Shown one piece after another: positions 1 to 8,065 of a stretch of 23,225 bases of DNA. The number at the start of each line of letters is the position of its first letter. The stretch's first letter is position 1. The stretch covers positions 1-23,225 of the forward strand of contig DAIPHL010000015.1 in NCBI GenBank assembly GCA_036771375.1. Reading direction: 5' to 3'. This stretch comes from DAIPHL01 sp036771375. Lineage in GTDB: Bacteria > Synergistota > Synergistia > Synergistales > Synergistaceae. The notes beneath the pieces were generated by a model, which did no database searches, had not been told where the DNA came from, and saw nothing but the letters and a program-made list of their open reading frames with translations. Position numbers and translations under genes: made by a program.

Positions 1-15
1 CGATTGCGTTCGTGA

Positions 16-54
16 GCGCAGGAGACGGACCTCGGTCCGTCTCCTGCGCGTTTT
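16..54 (+). terminator. Strong intrinsic terminator at the left edge
   Basis: A perfect 16-bp inverted repeat (16-31 against 34-49) is followed at once by TTTT (51-54), the form of a rho-independent terminator on the plus strand. It must end transcription of a gene lying mostly to the left of the window. The first 15 bases could be the last codons of that gene, with a TGA at 13-15, but too little is visible to call it. The stem core is shared with the terminator at the right edge. Confidence 0.85.
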
Positions 55-152
55 GGGTATGAGCTCCTCGGATGTTCGGGCGTGGTTTTTGCTATGTCAT
101 CGGCCCGGTTTGCGCAATCCACATCTTTAAGGGAACATTCGGGATAATTACC

Positions 153-181
153 TTGACACCGATCGCTTCAAGTAATATAAA
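153..181 (+). promoter_or_regulatory. Sigma70-type promoter for ferritin
   Basis: A perfect -35 hexamer TTGACA (153-158), a 17-bp spacer and a TATAAA -10 (176-181) sit about 70 bp before the ferritin start. The surrounding DNA is much more AT-rich than the rest of the window. A short GTAAT/ATTAC inverted repeat (172-176 and 189-193) flanks the likely start point and could be an operator, but it is too short to assign to Fur or PerR. Confidence 0.75.
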
Positions 182-252
182 AACAAGAATTACGTCGGGT
201 TTGTAACAATCCTATGGTAGTGAGGAAACACAAAAAACGGGAGGCGATGTGT

Positions 253-741
253 ATGAATATCAGCAAAAACATGACCAAGGTGTTCAACGATCAGATTCAG
301 GCGGAGCTTGCGTCCGCGTATCTCTACCTCTCCATGGCGGCCTGGTTCGAAGAGAACGATTTCGGCGGTTTTGCCCATTGGATGAAAAAGCAGTACGCCG
401 AGGAGGTCGAGCACGCCATGAAGATGTTCGACTATGTGGCAAGCCGCGGCGGCAAAGTGGAGCTCAAGGCGATCTCCGCTCCGAAGCGCGAGTGGGCGAA
501 CGTCCTCGCCGTGTATCAGGACACCCTGGCGCACGAGATGGAGGTCACGAAACTCATATACAAGATGGTCGAGGCCGCCGCGAAGGAGAAGGATTACGCC
601 TCCACCGAGTTCCTGAACTGGTTTGTCAAGGAGCAGGTCGAGGAGGAGGAGACCGCGTCCGGCATCGTCGCGACGCTGGAGAAGGTTGGAGACAGCGTGG
701 TGGGGCTCGTCACGTACGACCACGTGTTGGGTAAACGCTGA
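253..741 (+). CDS. ftn: Ferritin, non-haem iron storage protein
   Basis: A 162-residue protein of normal bacterial ferritin length that should form the 24-subunit cage oxidising Fe(II) and storing ferric mineral in the cytoplasm. The ferroxidase residues can be placed by pattern: E18 (helix A, QAELASAYLY), E51 and H54 (AEEVEHAMK), E95 (AHEMEVTK) and Q128 (VKEQVEEE). No haem-ligating methionine like that of bacterioferritin is evident. I chose ATG 253 because GGGAGG at 239-244 lies 8 nt upstream; the ATGs at 214 and 247 have no suitable ribosome site. It has its own strong promoter and is followed by a hairpin, so it is probably mostly monocistronic. In an anaerobe this protein commonly protects against oxygen and iron stress, which fits the flavoredoxin next door. 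Family assignment is firm; physiological role is inferred. Confidence 0.95.
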   Translation: MNISKNMTKVFNDQIQAELASAYLYLSMAAWFEENDFGGFAHWMKKQYAEEVEHAMKMFDYVASRGGKVELKAISAPKREWANVLAVYQDTLAHEMEVTKLIYKMVEAAAKEKDYASTEFLNWFVKEQVEEEETASGIVATLEKVGDSVVGLVTYDHVLGKR

Positions 742-801
742 CCTTCGTATTTTCGTGCAAGAGCGGGCCCCCCAGTATCGGCATGTTCTTTCGATAAACA
801 G

Positions 802-836
802 GCGAGGCCCCGGGTGCGGGCCTCGCTCTTCTTCTC
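802..836 (+). terminator. Terminator-like hairpin between ferritin and flavoredoxin
   Basis: A 9-bp GC-rich stem (802-810 against 818-826) with a 7-nt loop is followed by a pyrimidine run rich in T (827-840). It most likely ends the ferritin transcript. The ribosome site of the next gene starts only about 8 nt after the run, so the hairpin may instead be read through, or act as a leader attenuator. Confidence 0.6.
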
Positions 837-857
837 TCTCATTGGGAGGTGCTGTAA

Positions 858-1397
858 ATGCAGGGTGTAGATATGAAAGCGCTTTTCAACCTCAGCTACG
901 GCATGTATGTCATCGGTTCCCGGATCGGGGAGAAATTGAACGGACAGATTGCAAACGCGGTCATGCAGATAACGGCAAATCCCGTGACGATCGCGGTCTG
1001 TCTCAACAAACAGAATTACACGTCCGAATGTCTGGACGACAGCGGCTCCTTTTCTGTCTCGGTTTTGGAGGATGACGTCCCGATGACCTTCATCGGGCAG
1101 TTCGGCTTCAAGACCGGGCGCGAGATCGACAAGTTCGCGAACGTCGATTACGTGACCGGCGAGCTCGATGTGCCGATCGTGAAGGACTGGAGCCTCTCCG
1201 GTTTCGAGGCGAAGGTCATCGACAGGATCGACGTGCACACACACATCCTCTTCGTGGGGCGTGTGGTCTCCGCCGAGAAGTTCAAGGAGGGGACCCCCCT
1301 CACCTACGCGAACTACCACCTGGTCAAAAAGGGCAAATCCCCGAAGACCGCACCGACATACGCCTTCAACGCTCTCACCGAGAAGCCGAAGGGGTAA
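858..1397 (+). CDS. Flavoredoxin / flavin reductase-like FMN-binding protein
   Basis: A 179-residue single-domain protein of the flavin reductase-like, split-barrel FMN family. It resembles the flavoprotein domain found alone as flavoredoxin and fused to rubredoxin in high-molecular-weight rubredoxins. The N-terminal pattern (LSYGMYVIGSR, then NAVMQITANPVTIAVCLNK, then a SECL..SGSFSVSVL segment) is typical of the FMN-binding face, and the motif F.GR.V.AE near the C-terminus is also characteristic. It likely carries electrons from NAD(P)H or rubredoxin to oxygen-detoxifying or iron-reducing partners; the partner cannot be told from sequence. GGGAGGT at 844-850 is 7 nt before ATG 858 and decides the start. 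No cysteine-rich rubredoxin tail is present. Its position after ferritin suggests a shared oxidative or iron-stress role, which is inference. Confidence 0.85.
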   Translation: MQGVDMKALFNLSYGMYVIGSRIGEKLNGQIANAVMQITANPVTIAVCLNKQNYTSECLDDSGSFSVSVLEDDVPMTFIGQFGFKTGREIDKFANVDYVTGELDVPIVKDWSLSGFEAKVIDRIDVHTHILFVGRVVSAEKFKEGTPLTYANYHLVKKGKSPKTAPTYAFNALTEKPKG

Positions 1398-1420
1398 CCG
1401 TGTAAGAAAAAGGCGCCGGG

Positions 1421-2263
1421 GTGAGCGGAGGCGAGAGCACATACGAGATTCTGGAAGGGCTCTATGCGGAGTACAACAGGAGGGAGTACGTATCCCCCGA
1501 TCCGCTGGAGTTCCTCTATCGTTATGATTCCCTCGTCGACCGCGAAGTGGTCGGGTTGGTGGCCTCGTCGCTCGCCTACGGTCGGGTCGGAGCGATCCTT
1601 GCGAGTGTGGAGCGGGTCCTCGCGCTCCTGGGACGCTCTCCGGCGGATACGTTGGCGGCCTCCTGTGACGCCGAAGGACGTCGCCGGCTCTTTACACGTC
1701 TGGACGGTTTTGCCCACCGTTTTACGAAGGGGAGGGAGTTGTCGAGCTTCCTCTGTGGCATCGGCAGCGTACTCCGCGAGTACGGCAGTCTGGAGAATCT
1801 CTTTCGCTCGGGGTGCCTCGAAGGGAGGGAAGAGGACGAACTTCTACGTCCCACCGGAGTCTTCGCCGCGTTGGATCGTTTTGCGCGCACCATCCTCGAT
1901 CGCTCCGACCTTTCTTCCTCGTACCTCCTGCCTCTGCCTTCCAAAGGCAGCGCCTGCAAACGTCTCTGTCTGTACCTGCGGTGGATGGTGCGCCGCGATG
2001 GGGTCGATCCCGGCGGGTGGCGCTCTATCCGGCCGAACGAACTGATCGTTCCTCTGGATGTCCATATGTTTCGCATCGTTCGGGGGCTCGCCCTCGTGAC
2101 GAGAAAAAGCGCGGACGCATCGTCCGCGCTCGCTGCGACCGAGGGCTTCCGCCGCCTTTGTCCGGACGATCCGGTTCGCTATGATTTTGTTTTGAGCCGC
2201 TTCGGCATTCGATCGGAGCTCTCCGTCGACGATCTTTTGGCCAAATTCGGGCAATTCATGTAG
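1421..2263 (+). CDS. TIGR02757 (DUF2400) family protein
   Basis: A 280-residue protein matching the TIGR02757 family of uncharacterised bacterial proteins. Visible family features are the N-terminal SPDPLEFLYRY segment, the VVGLVASSLAYGRV helix, the long middle helix ending in KRLCLYLRWMVRR, and the C-terminal PNELIVPLDVHMFRI block with its conserved D and H. The fold is often described as related to helix-hairpin-helix DNA glycosylases, but no activity is established and I assign none. The start is GTG 1421 because an in-frame stop lies at 1403 and no ATG is nearby; the ribosome site is weak. It begins 23 nt after the flavoredoxin gene, so the two are probably co-transcribed. Its last codons overlap the putative promoter of ppk. 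Confidence 0.85.
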   Translation: MSGGESTYEILEGLYAEYNRREYVSPDPLEFLYRYDSLVDREVVGLVASSLAYGRVGAILASVERVLALLGRSPADTLAASCDAEGRRRLFTRLDGFAHRFTKGRELSSFLCGIGSVLREYGSLENLFRSGCLEGREEDELLRPTGVFAALDRFARTILDRSDLSSSYLLPLPSKGSACKRLCLYLRWMVRRDGVDPGGWRSIRPNELIVPLDVHMFRIVRGLALVTRKSADASSALAATEGFRRLCPDDPVRYDFVLSRFGIRSELSVDDLLAKFGQFM

Positions 2264-2266
2264 AAT
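2237..2266 (+). promoter_or_regulatory. Possible promoter for the ppk operon
   Basis: TTGGCC (2237-2242), an 18-bp spacer and TAGAAT (2261-2266) resemble a sigma70-type promoter located at the end of the preceding gene, about 40 bp before ppk. The -10 matches consensus at five of six positions and the -35 at four. It is the only credible promoter I see for the long plus-strand block downstream. Confidence 0.4.
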
Positions 2267-2307
2267 AAAGACGATGGAAGGACAGAAGAGCGGTCGTATC
2301 TCCGGGG

Positions 2308-4482
2308 GTGTTGAATGTGGACGGTGACAAGGGCGACGGCAGAAACGGCAAGGATAGAAAGGAAGGCAGAAAGAGCGCGAAAGAAGCTCCGGCTGCGACC
2401 GGCAGATATTTCAACCGCGAGCTGAGCTGGATTCTCTTCAATCGACGTGTTCTGGACGAGGCGCTGGACAGGACGAAGCCGCTTCTGGAGCGGGTGAAGT
2501 TCATGTCGATCTTCTCCAACAATCTGGACGAGTTTTTCATGATCCGGGTCTCCGGTCTCTGCGGGCAGCTCCATGACGGCGTCGTTGACCTGCCGCCGGA
2601 CGGCATGACGGCGGCCGAACAGCTCGCCGCGATCCGCAAGGGCATCATGCCCGACCTCAAGCGTCAGCTGGACTGCTGGCACGAGGACCTGCTCCCCGAG
2701 CTCGCGAGAAACGGCATCGAGATCCTCGCCTACCAGGAGCTGAAGGAAAAGCAGAAGAAGTACCTGGACGGCTACTTCAGGAACGAGATCTTTCCCACCC
2801 TGACCCCGCTCGCGATCGATCCCGGGCACCCCTTTCCACACATATCCGGCCTCAACCTCAACTTCGCCCTGGTCCTGCGGGACGAGGGGAAGCGGGAGTT
2901 CTTCGCGCGGCTCAAGATCCCGGAGTTCTTTCCCCGCCTGATTCGAATTCCGGAGGACCCGGACGAAAAGGGCGAGAAGACGGGGCTCCCCCGCTCCGGC
3001 TCCGTCGACCGCTTCATCCCTCTGGAGGAGCTGGTCAAGGCGAACCTCGCCGCGCTCTTCCCGGGCATGAAGATCGCCGATGCCGTCCTCTTCCGCGTCA
3101 CGCGTGACGCGGACATCGAAATCGAGCTCGACGAGGCGGGAGACCTTCTGGAGACAATGCGAGAGAGCATCGACCGGAGACGATTCGGAAGCGCCGTCCG
3201 CCTTCAGATAGAAAAGGACGCTCCCAAGCGGGTGCGTGAGGTCCTGACGCGCAATCTGGAGCTCGACCCCTTTCAGGTCTACAGCCTCAAAGAGCCCATC
3301 GGTATGTCGACCATGATGCAGCTTTACAAGCTGGACCGCCCCGATCTGAAGGACCCACCGTACACTCCGAGCGTTCCCGTGGAGCTCGATGATTCGCGCG
3401 GGATCTTCCACGCGATCGCGACCCGGGATATCCTGCTCTATCATCCGTACGACAGTTTCAAACCGGTGGTCGACTTCATCCGGCGGGCGTCCAAGGACCC
3501 CGACGTTCTTGCGATCAAGCAGACGCTTTACAGGACGGGTACGAACTCCCCCATCGTCGAGGCGCTCAAGGAGGCCTGCCAGCGGGGAAAGCAGGTGGCC
3601 GCGTTCGTGGAGCTCAAGGCGCGTTTTGACGAGGAGAACAACATCGGATGGGCGAGGGCGCTGGAGAGCGCCGGGGTTCACGTCGTCTACGGTATCAAGG
3701 GGCTCAAGACCCACGCGAAGCTCTGCATGGTGGTCCGCCGCGAAAAGGGCGGCATCAAACGCTATGTCCATCTCGGCACGGGAAACTATAATACGATCAC
3801 GGCCGGTATCTATGCGGACTTCGGCCTTTTCACGGCGAACCCGGAGATCGGTGCGGACGTGTCGGATCTCTTCAACGTCTTGACCGGCTACTCCAAACAG
3901 AAGGAGTACAGGAAACTGCTCGTGGCGCCGCACACGCTGCGGAAGGAGATCGTCTCCCGTGTCGACAGGGAGATCGAACATCATGGAAAAAACGGAGGCG
4001 GCCATATCATCTTCAAGCTCAACTCGATCTCCGACAAGGAGAGCATCGACGCCCTCTATCGGGCGTCCTCCGCCGGCGTCCGGGTGGAGCTCCAGGTGCG
4101 GGGCATCTGCTGTCTGCGCCCGGGGATACCGGGGCTGAGCGAGAATATCACGGTGACGTCGATCGTTGGACGCTTTCTGGAGCATACCCGCGCGTTTTAC
4201 TTTCACAACGGAGGCAGGGAGGAGCTCTTTCTGGGGAGCGCGGATCTGATGACGCGCAACCTGGACCGTCGGGTCGAATGCCTCTTTCCGGTCGAGGATC
4301 CCCTGATCAAACAGAGAATCCTGAACGTCATTCTGCCGGTCCACCTGAAGGACAACGCGCAGTCGAGCACGCTCACATCGGATGGGGAATATGTCCGTCT
4401 CAGGTCTTCCGAGGACACGGCCCCCATCGACTCCCAGCGGTGGATGATCGAAAATCCGAGAATGGTGTTTCTCGATGAATGA
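2308..4482 (+). CDS. ppk1: Polyphosphate kinase 1
   Basis: A 724-residue PPK1 of usual family length. It reversibly polymerises the gamma-phosphate of ATP into inorganic polyphosphate. Domains in order: N-terminal helical domain (about 33-135, opening RYFNRELSWILFN and containing SNNLDEFFMIRVSGL), the head domain (about 136-345), and two phospholipase D-like catalytic domains. The autophosphorylated histidine is H469 in LKTHAKL, and the second-domain histidine is H626 in RFLEHTRAF. The stretch LAIKQTLYRTG..SPIVEAL (401-420) and the GTGNYN loop (490-495) are classic. The first 30 residues are charged, low-complexity and non-conserved, so the GTG 2308 start is uncertain; TTG 2311 and GTG 2317 are also possible. 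The gene overlaps the CHAD gene by 8 nt, linking polyphosphate synthesis to a polyphosphate-binding protein. Confidence 0.97.
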   Translation: MLNVDGDKGDGRNGKDRKEGRKSAKEAPAATGRYFNRELSWILFNRRVLDEALDRTKPLLERVKFMSIFSNNLDEFFMIRVSGLCGQLHDGVVDLPPDGMTAAEQLAAIRKGIMPDLKRQLDCWHEDLLPELARNGIEILAYQELKEKQKKYLDGYFRNEIFPTLTPLAIDPGHPFPHISGLNLNFALVLRDEGKREFFARLKIPEFFPRLIRIPEDPDEKGEKTGLPRSGSVDRFIPLEELVKANLAALFPGMKIADAVLFRVTRDADIEIELDEAGDLLETMRESIDRRRFGSAVRLQIEKDAPKRVREVLTRNLELDPFQVYSLKEPIGMSTMMQLYKLDRPDLKDPPYTPSVPVELDDSRGIFHAIATRDILLYHPYDSFKPVVDFIRRASKDPDVLAIKQTLYRTGTNSPIVEALKEACQRGKQVAAFVELKARFDEENNIGWARALESAGVHVVYGIKGLKTHAKLCMVVRREKGGIKRYVHLGTGNYNTITAGIYADFGLFTANPEIGADVSDLFNVLTGYSKQKEYRKLLVAPHTLRKEIVSRVDREIEHHGKNGGGHIIFKLNSISDKESIDALYRASSAGVRVELQVRGICCLRPGIPGLSENITVTSIVGRFLEHTRAFYFHNGGREELFLGSADLMTRNLDRRVECLFPVEDPLIKQRILNVILPVHLKDNAQSSTLTSDGEYVRLRSSEDTAPIDSQRWMIENPRMVFLDE

Positions 4483-5437
4483 CGGCAGGGACATCTCCTC
4501 TGTCTCGTCATACGCCGTGAACGCGGTCCTGGAGCGAATCGATCCGCTGCTTCGGGAGATTCCCGGGGTCGTCGCCTCGAAGGATCCCGAGTATCTCCAT
4601 CGGATGAGGGTTGCCTCCAGGCGCCTGCGGATGGCTCTTCGTCTGCTTCGTGGAGAAACCGGCCTTTCGTGCGGCGAAGCCTTCTACAAGCTGGTCAGAA
4701 ACGTCACCCGCTCTCTTGGCGAAGCCCGCGATCTCGACGTGCAGATCGCTTGGACAAGAGAATTCGAAGGATTCTGCCGCCGGGATGAGCGGGCCGGGGT
4801 CCGGCGTGTCGGCCTTCGCCTTCGCCAGCGGCGGGTGAGAATCCAACCCCGGGTCGTGAACGCGGTGACGAACCTTCCGCACTCCCCCATCTTCACCAAG
4901 GCGTTGCAGGAACTGCGTGCAGCCCGTCTGGAAGCGGAGATCGCCGGGAAACCGGCAGACGGCGGCGATATGGAGCGAGGTACTCGAGTCATGCTTCTGC
5001 AGCTCGAGGGCGTCGTGGGAAGCTCCGTTTCGCTGGAGTCGCCGGAAGCCGCGAATGAACAGCACAGGATGAGGATAGAGGTAAAACATCTTCGCTACAT
5101 GATGGAGATATTCGGGGGCTTCTACGAGGACGGTCTCGACGAGTACATATCCCTCGCCAAGAAACTTCAGGGCGTTCTGGGCGCGTTGCACGACGCGGAC
5201 GTATGGATCACGGAGATTCCTCGCATGATGGAGAAGGAGCGGGCCCGTACGCTGCGTTACTACGGCACGTCCCGCCCCTTCTCCCGTCTCGTTCTTGGTT
5301 ACGAGGCGATCTCGGAGGACCGGAGGGATTCTCGCGAGAGGGTGTACACCGAGTCGCGCGATCTCTGGCATAAGTCCGTCGAAGAGGGCCGCTGGCAGGC
5401 GTTGAGAGAGCTCCTGCTGGTGTCGTGCCGGAGATGA
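4475..5437 (+). CDS. CHAD domain-containing protein
   Basis: A 320-residue protein made almost wholly of one CHAD domain, an all-helical two-repeat fold lined with conserved histidines and basic residues that binds polyphosphate. Repeat one carries LHRMRVASRRLRMALRLL (41-58) and repeat two carries HRMRIEVKHLRYMMEIF (197-213). The LGALHDADVW block (235-244) and the SLGEARDLDVQ block (80-90) are the usual paired motifs. No CYTH triphosphatase domain is fused to it. Its ATG lies inside the end of ppk1 (8-nt overlap), implying translational coupling. Known behaviour of the family is targeting to polyphosphate granules; whether it is structural or regulatory here is unknown. Confidence 0.92.
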   Translation: MNDGRDISSVSSYAVNAVLERIDPLLREIPGVVASKDPEYLHRMRVASRRLRMALRLLRGETGLSCGEAFYKLVRNVTRSLGEARDLDVQIAWTREFEGFCRRDERAGVRRVGLRLRQRRVRIQPRVVNAVTNLPHSPIFTKALQELRAARLEAEIAGKPADGGDMERGTRVMLLQLEGVVGSSVSLESPEAANEQHRMRIEVKHLRYMMEIFGGFYEDGLDEYISLAKKLQGVLGALHDADVWITEIPRMMEKERARTLRYYGTSRPFSRLVLGYEAISEDRRDSRERVYTESRDLWHKSVEEGRWQALRELLLVSCRR

Positions 5438-5525
5438 CGGGGCAGGAAGAAAAAGCCGGAGGCAGGTACCGTGACCGGGGCGAAAAAATCGAAATTCGAA
5501 ATAGAAGTTGTCTGGAGGGGTTTTC

Positions 5526-6050
5526 ATGGCGGCTCCCGTCGTGTTCATACTGGATGTGGACGGTGTCTTGACGGACGGTACTTTTTATTACAGTGAACAG
5601 GGAAAGATCATGAAGCGTTTCGGCGCGGACGACAGCGACGCACTCAGCCTGCTGGTTCCGTTTCTGGAGGTGCGTTTCGTCACCGGGGACAAACGGGGTT
5701 TCGGCATCACCTCGAAACGGATCGTCGAGGACATGAAGATGCCCCTCGACCTCGTGAGCACGATCAAACGGTGCGAGTGGATCGCGGAGCGCTATGCGAT
5801 GGAGGACGTGATCTACATGGGTGACGGTATCTTCGACCACTATGTCATGAAAGAGGTGGGCTACGCGATCGCCCCGGCGAACGCGGACAGAAACGCCCTC
5901 TCCTGCGCCGATTACGTCACGAAAAGACCGGGAGGCGACAGGGCCGTGGCCGAGGCCTGCCTCCATATCATGGAGAAGTTCTTCGAGCCGTTCGACCCGA
6001 ATGTGTTTCCCAAAACCCTCAAGATCACCTCGGGGGTCTGGACGGTATGA
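5526..6050 (+). CDS. KdsC/YrbI-like HAD-family sugar phosphatase
   Basis: A 174-residue protein of the C0-type HAD family that includes KdsC (3-deoxy-manno-octulosonate 8-phosphate phosphatase) and the phosphatases of sialic acid-type pathways. The nucleophile and acid-base pair is D10/D12 in FILDVDGVLTDG, motif III is the MGDGIFD block (98-104), and the C-terminal PGGDRAVAEA sequence (136-145) is the tail that completes the neighbouring subunit's active site in KdsC tetramers. GGAGGGG at 5514-5520 sits 5 nt before ATG 5526. No KDO synthase or CMP-KDO synthetase is nearby, so KDO is not the obvious substrate. The gene overlaps the GatZ-like gene by 4 nt (ATGA), suggesting that it dephosphorylates a product of that protein. 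Substrate is inferred only from context. Confidence 0.88.
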   Translation: MAAPVVFILDVDGVLTDGTFYYSEQGKIMKRFGADDSDALSLLVPFLEVRFVTGDKRGFGITSKRIVEDMKMPLDLVSTIKRCEWIAERYAMEDVIYMGDGIFDHYVMKEVGYAIAPANADRNALSCADYVTKRPGGDRAVAEACLHIMEKFFEPFDPNVFPKTLKITSGVWTV

Positions 6051-7204
6051 TCCGGCACCGGTTCGAAAGATTGATCGGCCAGTGCAAGACGCTCCTGGGC
6101 GTCGGTCCCATGAGCCTCAACTGTGTGGACGCCGCGATAGAGCTCGCGAACGAACACAACGTGCCGCTCATGTTGATCGCCTCGCGGAGGCAGATCGACT
6201 CGGAGGACTTCGGAGGCGGATACGTCAATCACTGGACGACGAAGGAGTTCGCCGATTATGTGATCGACCGTGACAAGGGTGGGAAGATCATTCTGGCAAG
6301 AGACCACGGCGGCCCGTGGCAGAATCCGTCGGAGGTCGAGGACGCCCTGAGCCTCCGCCGGGCGATGGCATCGGCCAAGCGTTCGTTTGCCTCGGACATC
6401 GAGGCCGGTTTCGACATCCTCCACATCGACACCAGCGTGGACATCCACGGCGTTCCGACGACGGAGGACGTGTTGGACCGTCTTTTCGAGCTGTACGAGT
6501 ACTGCGCCGAAGAGGCCGGTTTCATGAAGCGCGCCGTCTCGTTCGAGATCGGAACCGAGGAGCAGAGCGGGCACACGAACAGCCACAGGGAGCTGGAGTT
6601 CATCCTGTCCCGCGTCATGGAGTTCTGCGGAAGGTCCCGACTCGCCCCTCCCCTTTTCGTCGTCGTCCAGAGTGGGACCAAGGTCGTGGAGATGAAGAAC
6701 ATCGGCTCGCTCGATTCCCCGATTCGAGTCGCGGAGGAGGTGGCGCCCGAAATACAGATCCCGCTTGTCGTCGATATATGCAACAGGTACAATATTTTCA
6801 TGAAGGAGCACAACACCGATTATCTGTCCGACGAGACCCTGCAGTGGCACCCGAGGCTGGGTATCCACGCCGCGAACGTGGCCCCCGAATTCGGTGTGAT
6901 CGAGACCAGAGCCCTGGTGGAAATCCTCGAGGAGAACGGTTTGGTCGGCTTGTCCGAACGTTTTCTCGAGATATCGCTCGGTTCGAAGAAGTGGTCGAAG
7001 TGGATGTTGCCCGATACGAACGCGACGGACAGGGATCGGGCGATCATCTCCGGGCATTACGTTTTTTCGAGGCCGGAGGTCGTGGAGCTCAAGGCGGAGG
7101 CGGCAAGCGCGTTGCAGAAGAAGGGCATCGATCTCGATCTTTACCTGAAAAACCGTGTAAAGACCGGGATCTACAGATATCTGAGAAATTTCAGGCTGGT
7201 ATAG
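6047..7204 (+). CDS. GatZ/KbaZ-like D-tagatose-bisphosphate aldolase family protein
   Basis: A 385-residue protein related to the GatZ/KbaZ subunit of class II tagatose-1,6-bisphosphate aldolase. Family landmarks: a GVGPMSLNCVDAAIELA start (18-34), the LMLIASRRQID segment followed by GGGYVNHWT (family form: IEATSNQV..FGGYTGMT), the ILARDHGGP block (family form: GGDHLGP), the HIDTSVDIHG strand, and the FEIGTEEQ strand (family form: YVIGTEVP). In enterobacteria GatZ assists the catalytic subunit GatY, yet no GatY/KbaY homologue is in this window. Here it is locked between a phosphatase and a glycosyltransferase. I infer a role in making a phosphorylated sugar for a surface glycan, but catalytic activity of a lone GatZ-type protein is not established. 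It is clearly diverged from the galactitol-pathway proteins. Confidence 0.8.
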   Translation: MIRHRFERLIGQCKTLLGVGPMSLNCVDAAIELANEHNVPLMLIASRRQIDSEDFGGGYVNHWTTKEFADYVIDRDKGGKIILARDHGGPWQNPSEVEDALSLRRAMASAKRSFASDIEAGFDILHIDTSVDIHGVPTTEDVLDRLFELYEYCAEEAGFMKRAVSFEIGTEEQSGHTNSHRELEFILSRVMEFCGRSRLAPPLFVVVQSGTKVVEMKNIGSLDSPIRVAEEVAPEIQIPLVVDICNRYNIFMKEHNTDYLSDETLQWHPRLGIHAANVAPEFGVIETRALVEILEENGLVGLSERFLEISLGSKKWSKWMLPDTNATDRDRAIISGHYVFSRPEVVELKAEAASALQKKGIDLDLYLKNRVKTGIYRYLRNFRLV

Positions 7205-7207
7205 ATC

Positions 7208-8032
7208 ATGAAGAGAGTGGCCTCCATCATTTTGAACAGAAACGTGCCGGAGGAGACGGATCATCTCGTCGAGCATCTCGAAAGACATGACGGAGAGATG
7301 ACGGACGTCTTCGTGGTCGAAGCGGGTTCCGACGCGGACAAACTCTCCCGGTACTGTACGTGGCACGTCGACACGGAAGAGGCGAGAAGACAGGGGTTGC
7401 GCTACTCCCGGGGCATGAATTTCGCCCTCGCGAAGCTCTACGAGAGCGGTGAATTTCAAAGATACGACGCGTTTTTCCTCCTCACGAACGATACCGTCTT
7501 CGAGGACAAGGCGACGGTGGCACCCCTCATGGACATTCTGGACGATCATCGGTTCGTCGGAATTCTCTCCCCCTGCTCGATTCACTGGGGGGAGCGGCTT
7601 CTGATGGACGATGCGCCGGTCAAATATTTCTGGTTCATCCACAACAACGCGTATCTGATGCGGCGTGAATTCATCGAGGCGATCTGCAACGAGGAGTCTC
7701 CCGACGAGATGCGTTTTCTGTTCGACGGGAGCAATTTCAGAGGTTACGGCAGCGAGAGCGAGGTCATCGCCAAGGCGTACGCGAACGACTGGGCGGCTGC
7801 GATCGCAAGGGACGTCCTGGTCGAGGAGAACGAGAGCATCCTTTTGCACAGGGCCGATGTCATAAAGACGGAGCGGTACGAGGAAAACCTGAAACTCTAC
7901 GTCGAAGAGGGACTGAGATGGATGAAGAACAAGTACGGCTTCAACAACCGTTGGGTCATGCAGATGTACGTGAGGCTGTTTTACGACAAGTTCTTCGAAT
8001 ATCATCCCGATCTGGTCCGCTACAGAATATGA
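7208..8032 (+). CDS. GT-A fold glycosyltransferase-like protein
   Basis: A 274-residue soluble protein with the layout of a small family 2-type glycosyltransferase. The N-terminal nucleotide-binding strand-helix is RVASIILNRNVPEETDHLVEHL (3-24), a second strand is DVFVVEAGS (33-41), and the metal-binding position is taken by NDT (94-96, in FFLLTNDTVFED) where a DXD motif is expected. The centre (IHNNAYLMRREFIEAI) and the GYGSESEVIAKAYANDW helix look like the acceptor half of such enzymes. No membrane segment is present. It starts 3 nt after the GatZ-like stop codon and has no strong ribosome site, so translation is probably coupled. Donor and acceptor are unknown; its place inside the sugar-synthesis block suggests that it transfers the sugar made there. 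Confidence 0.72.
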   Translation: MKRVASIILNRNVPEETDHLVEHLERHDGEMTDVFVVEAGSDADKLSRYCTWHVDTEEARRQGLRYSRGMNFALAKLYESGEFQRYDAFFLLTNDTVFEDKATVAPLMDILDDHRFVGILSPCSIHWGERLLMDDAPVKYFWFIHNNAYLMRREFIEAICNEESPDEMRFLFDGSNFRGYGSESEVIAKAYANDWAAAIARDVLVEENESILLHRADVIKTERYEENLKLYVEEGLRWMKNKYGFNNRWVMQMYVRLFYDKFFEYHPDLVRYRI

Positions 8033-8065
8033 AAACACGACGAAAGGCATAGGAGAAAAACGAAG

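Noticed and set aside
2273..2326. Short 17-codon ORF overlapping the ppk1 start
   Set aside because: It has no ribosome site or conserved content; it is a chance frame, though an upstream-ORF role cannot be excluded.
2179..4494. 771-codon open frame on the minus strand opposite ppk1
   Set aside because: It is an antisense shadow of a clear PPK1; its translation has no domain pattern, is rich in R/V/D/L as expected from GC-rich codon mirroring, and has no ribosome site.
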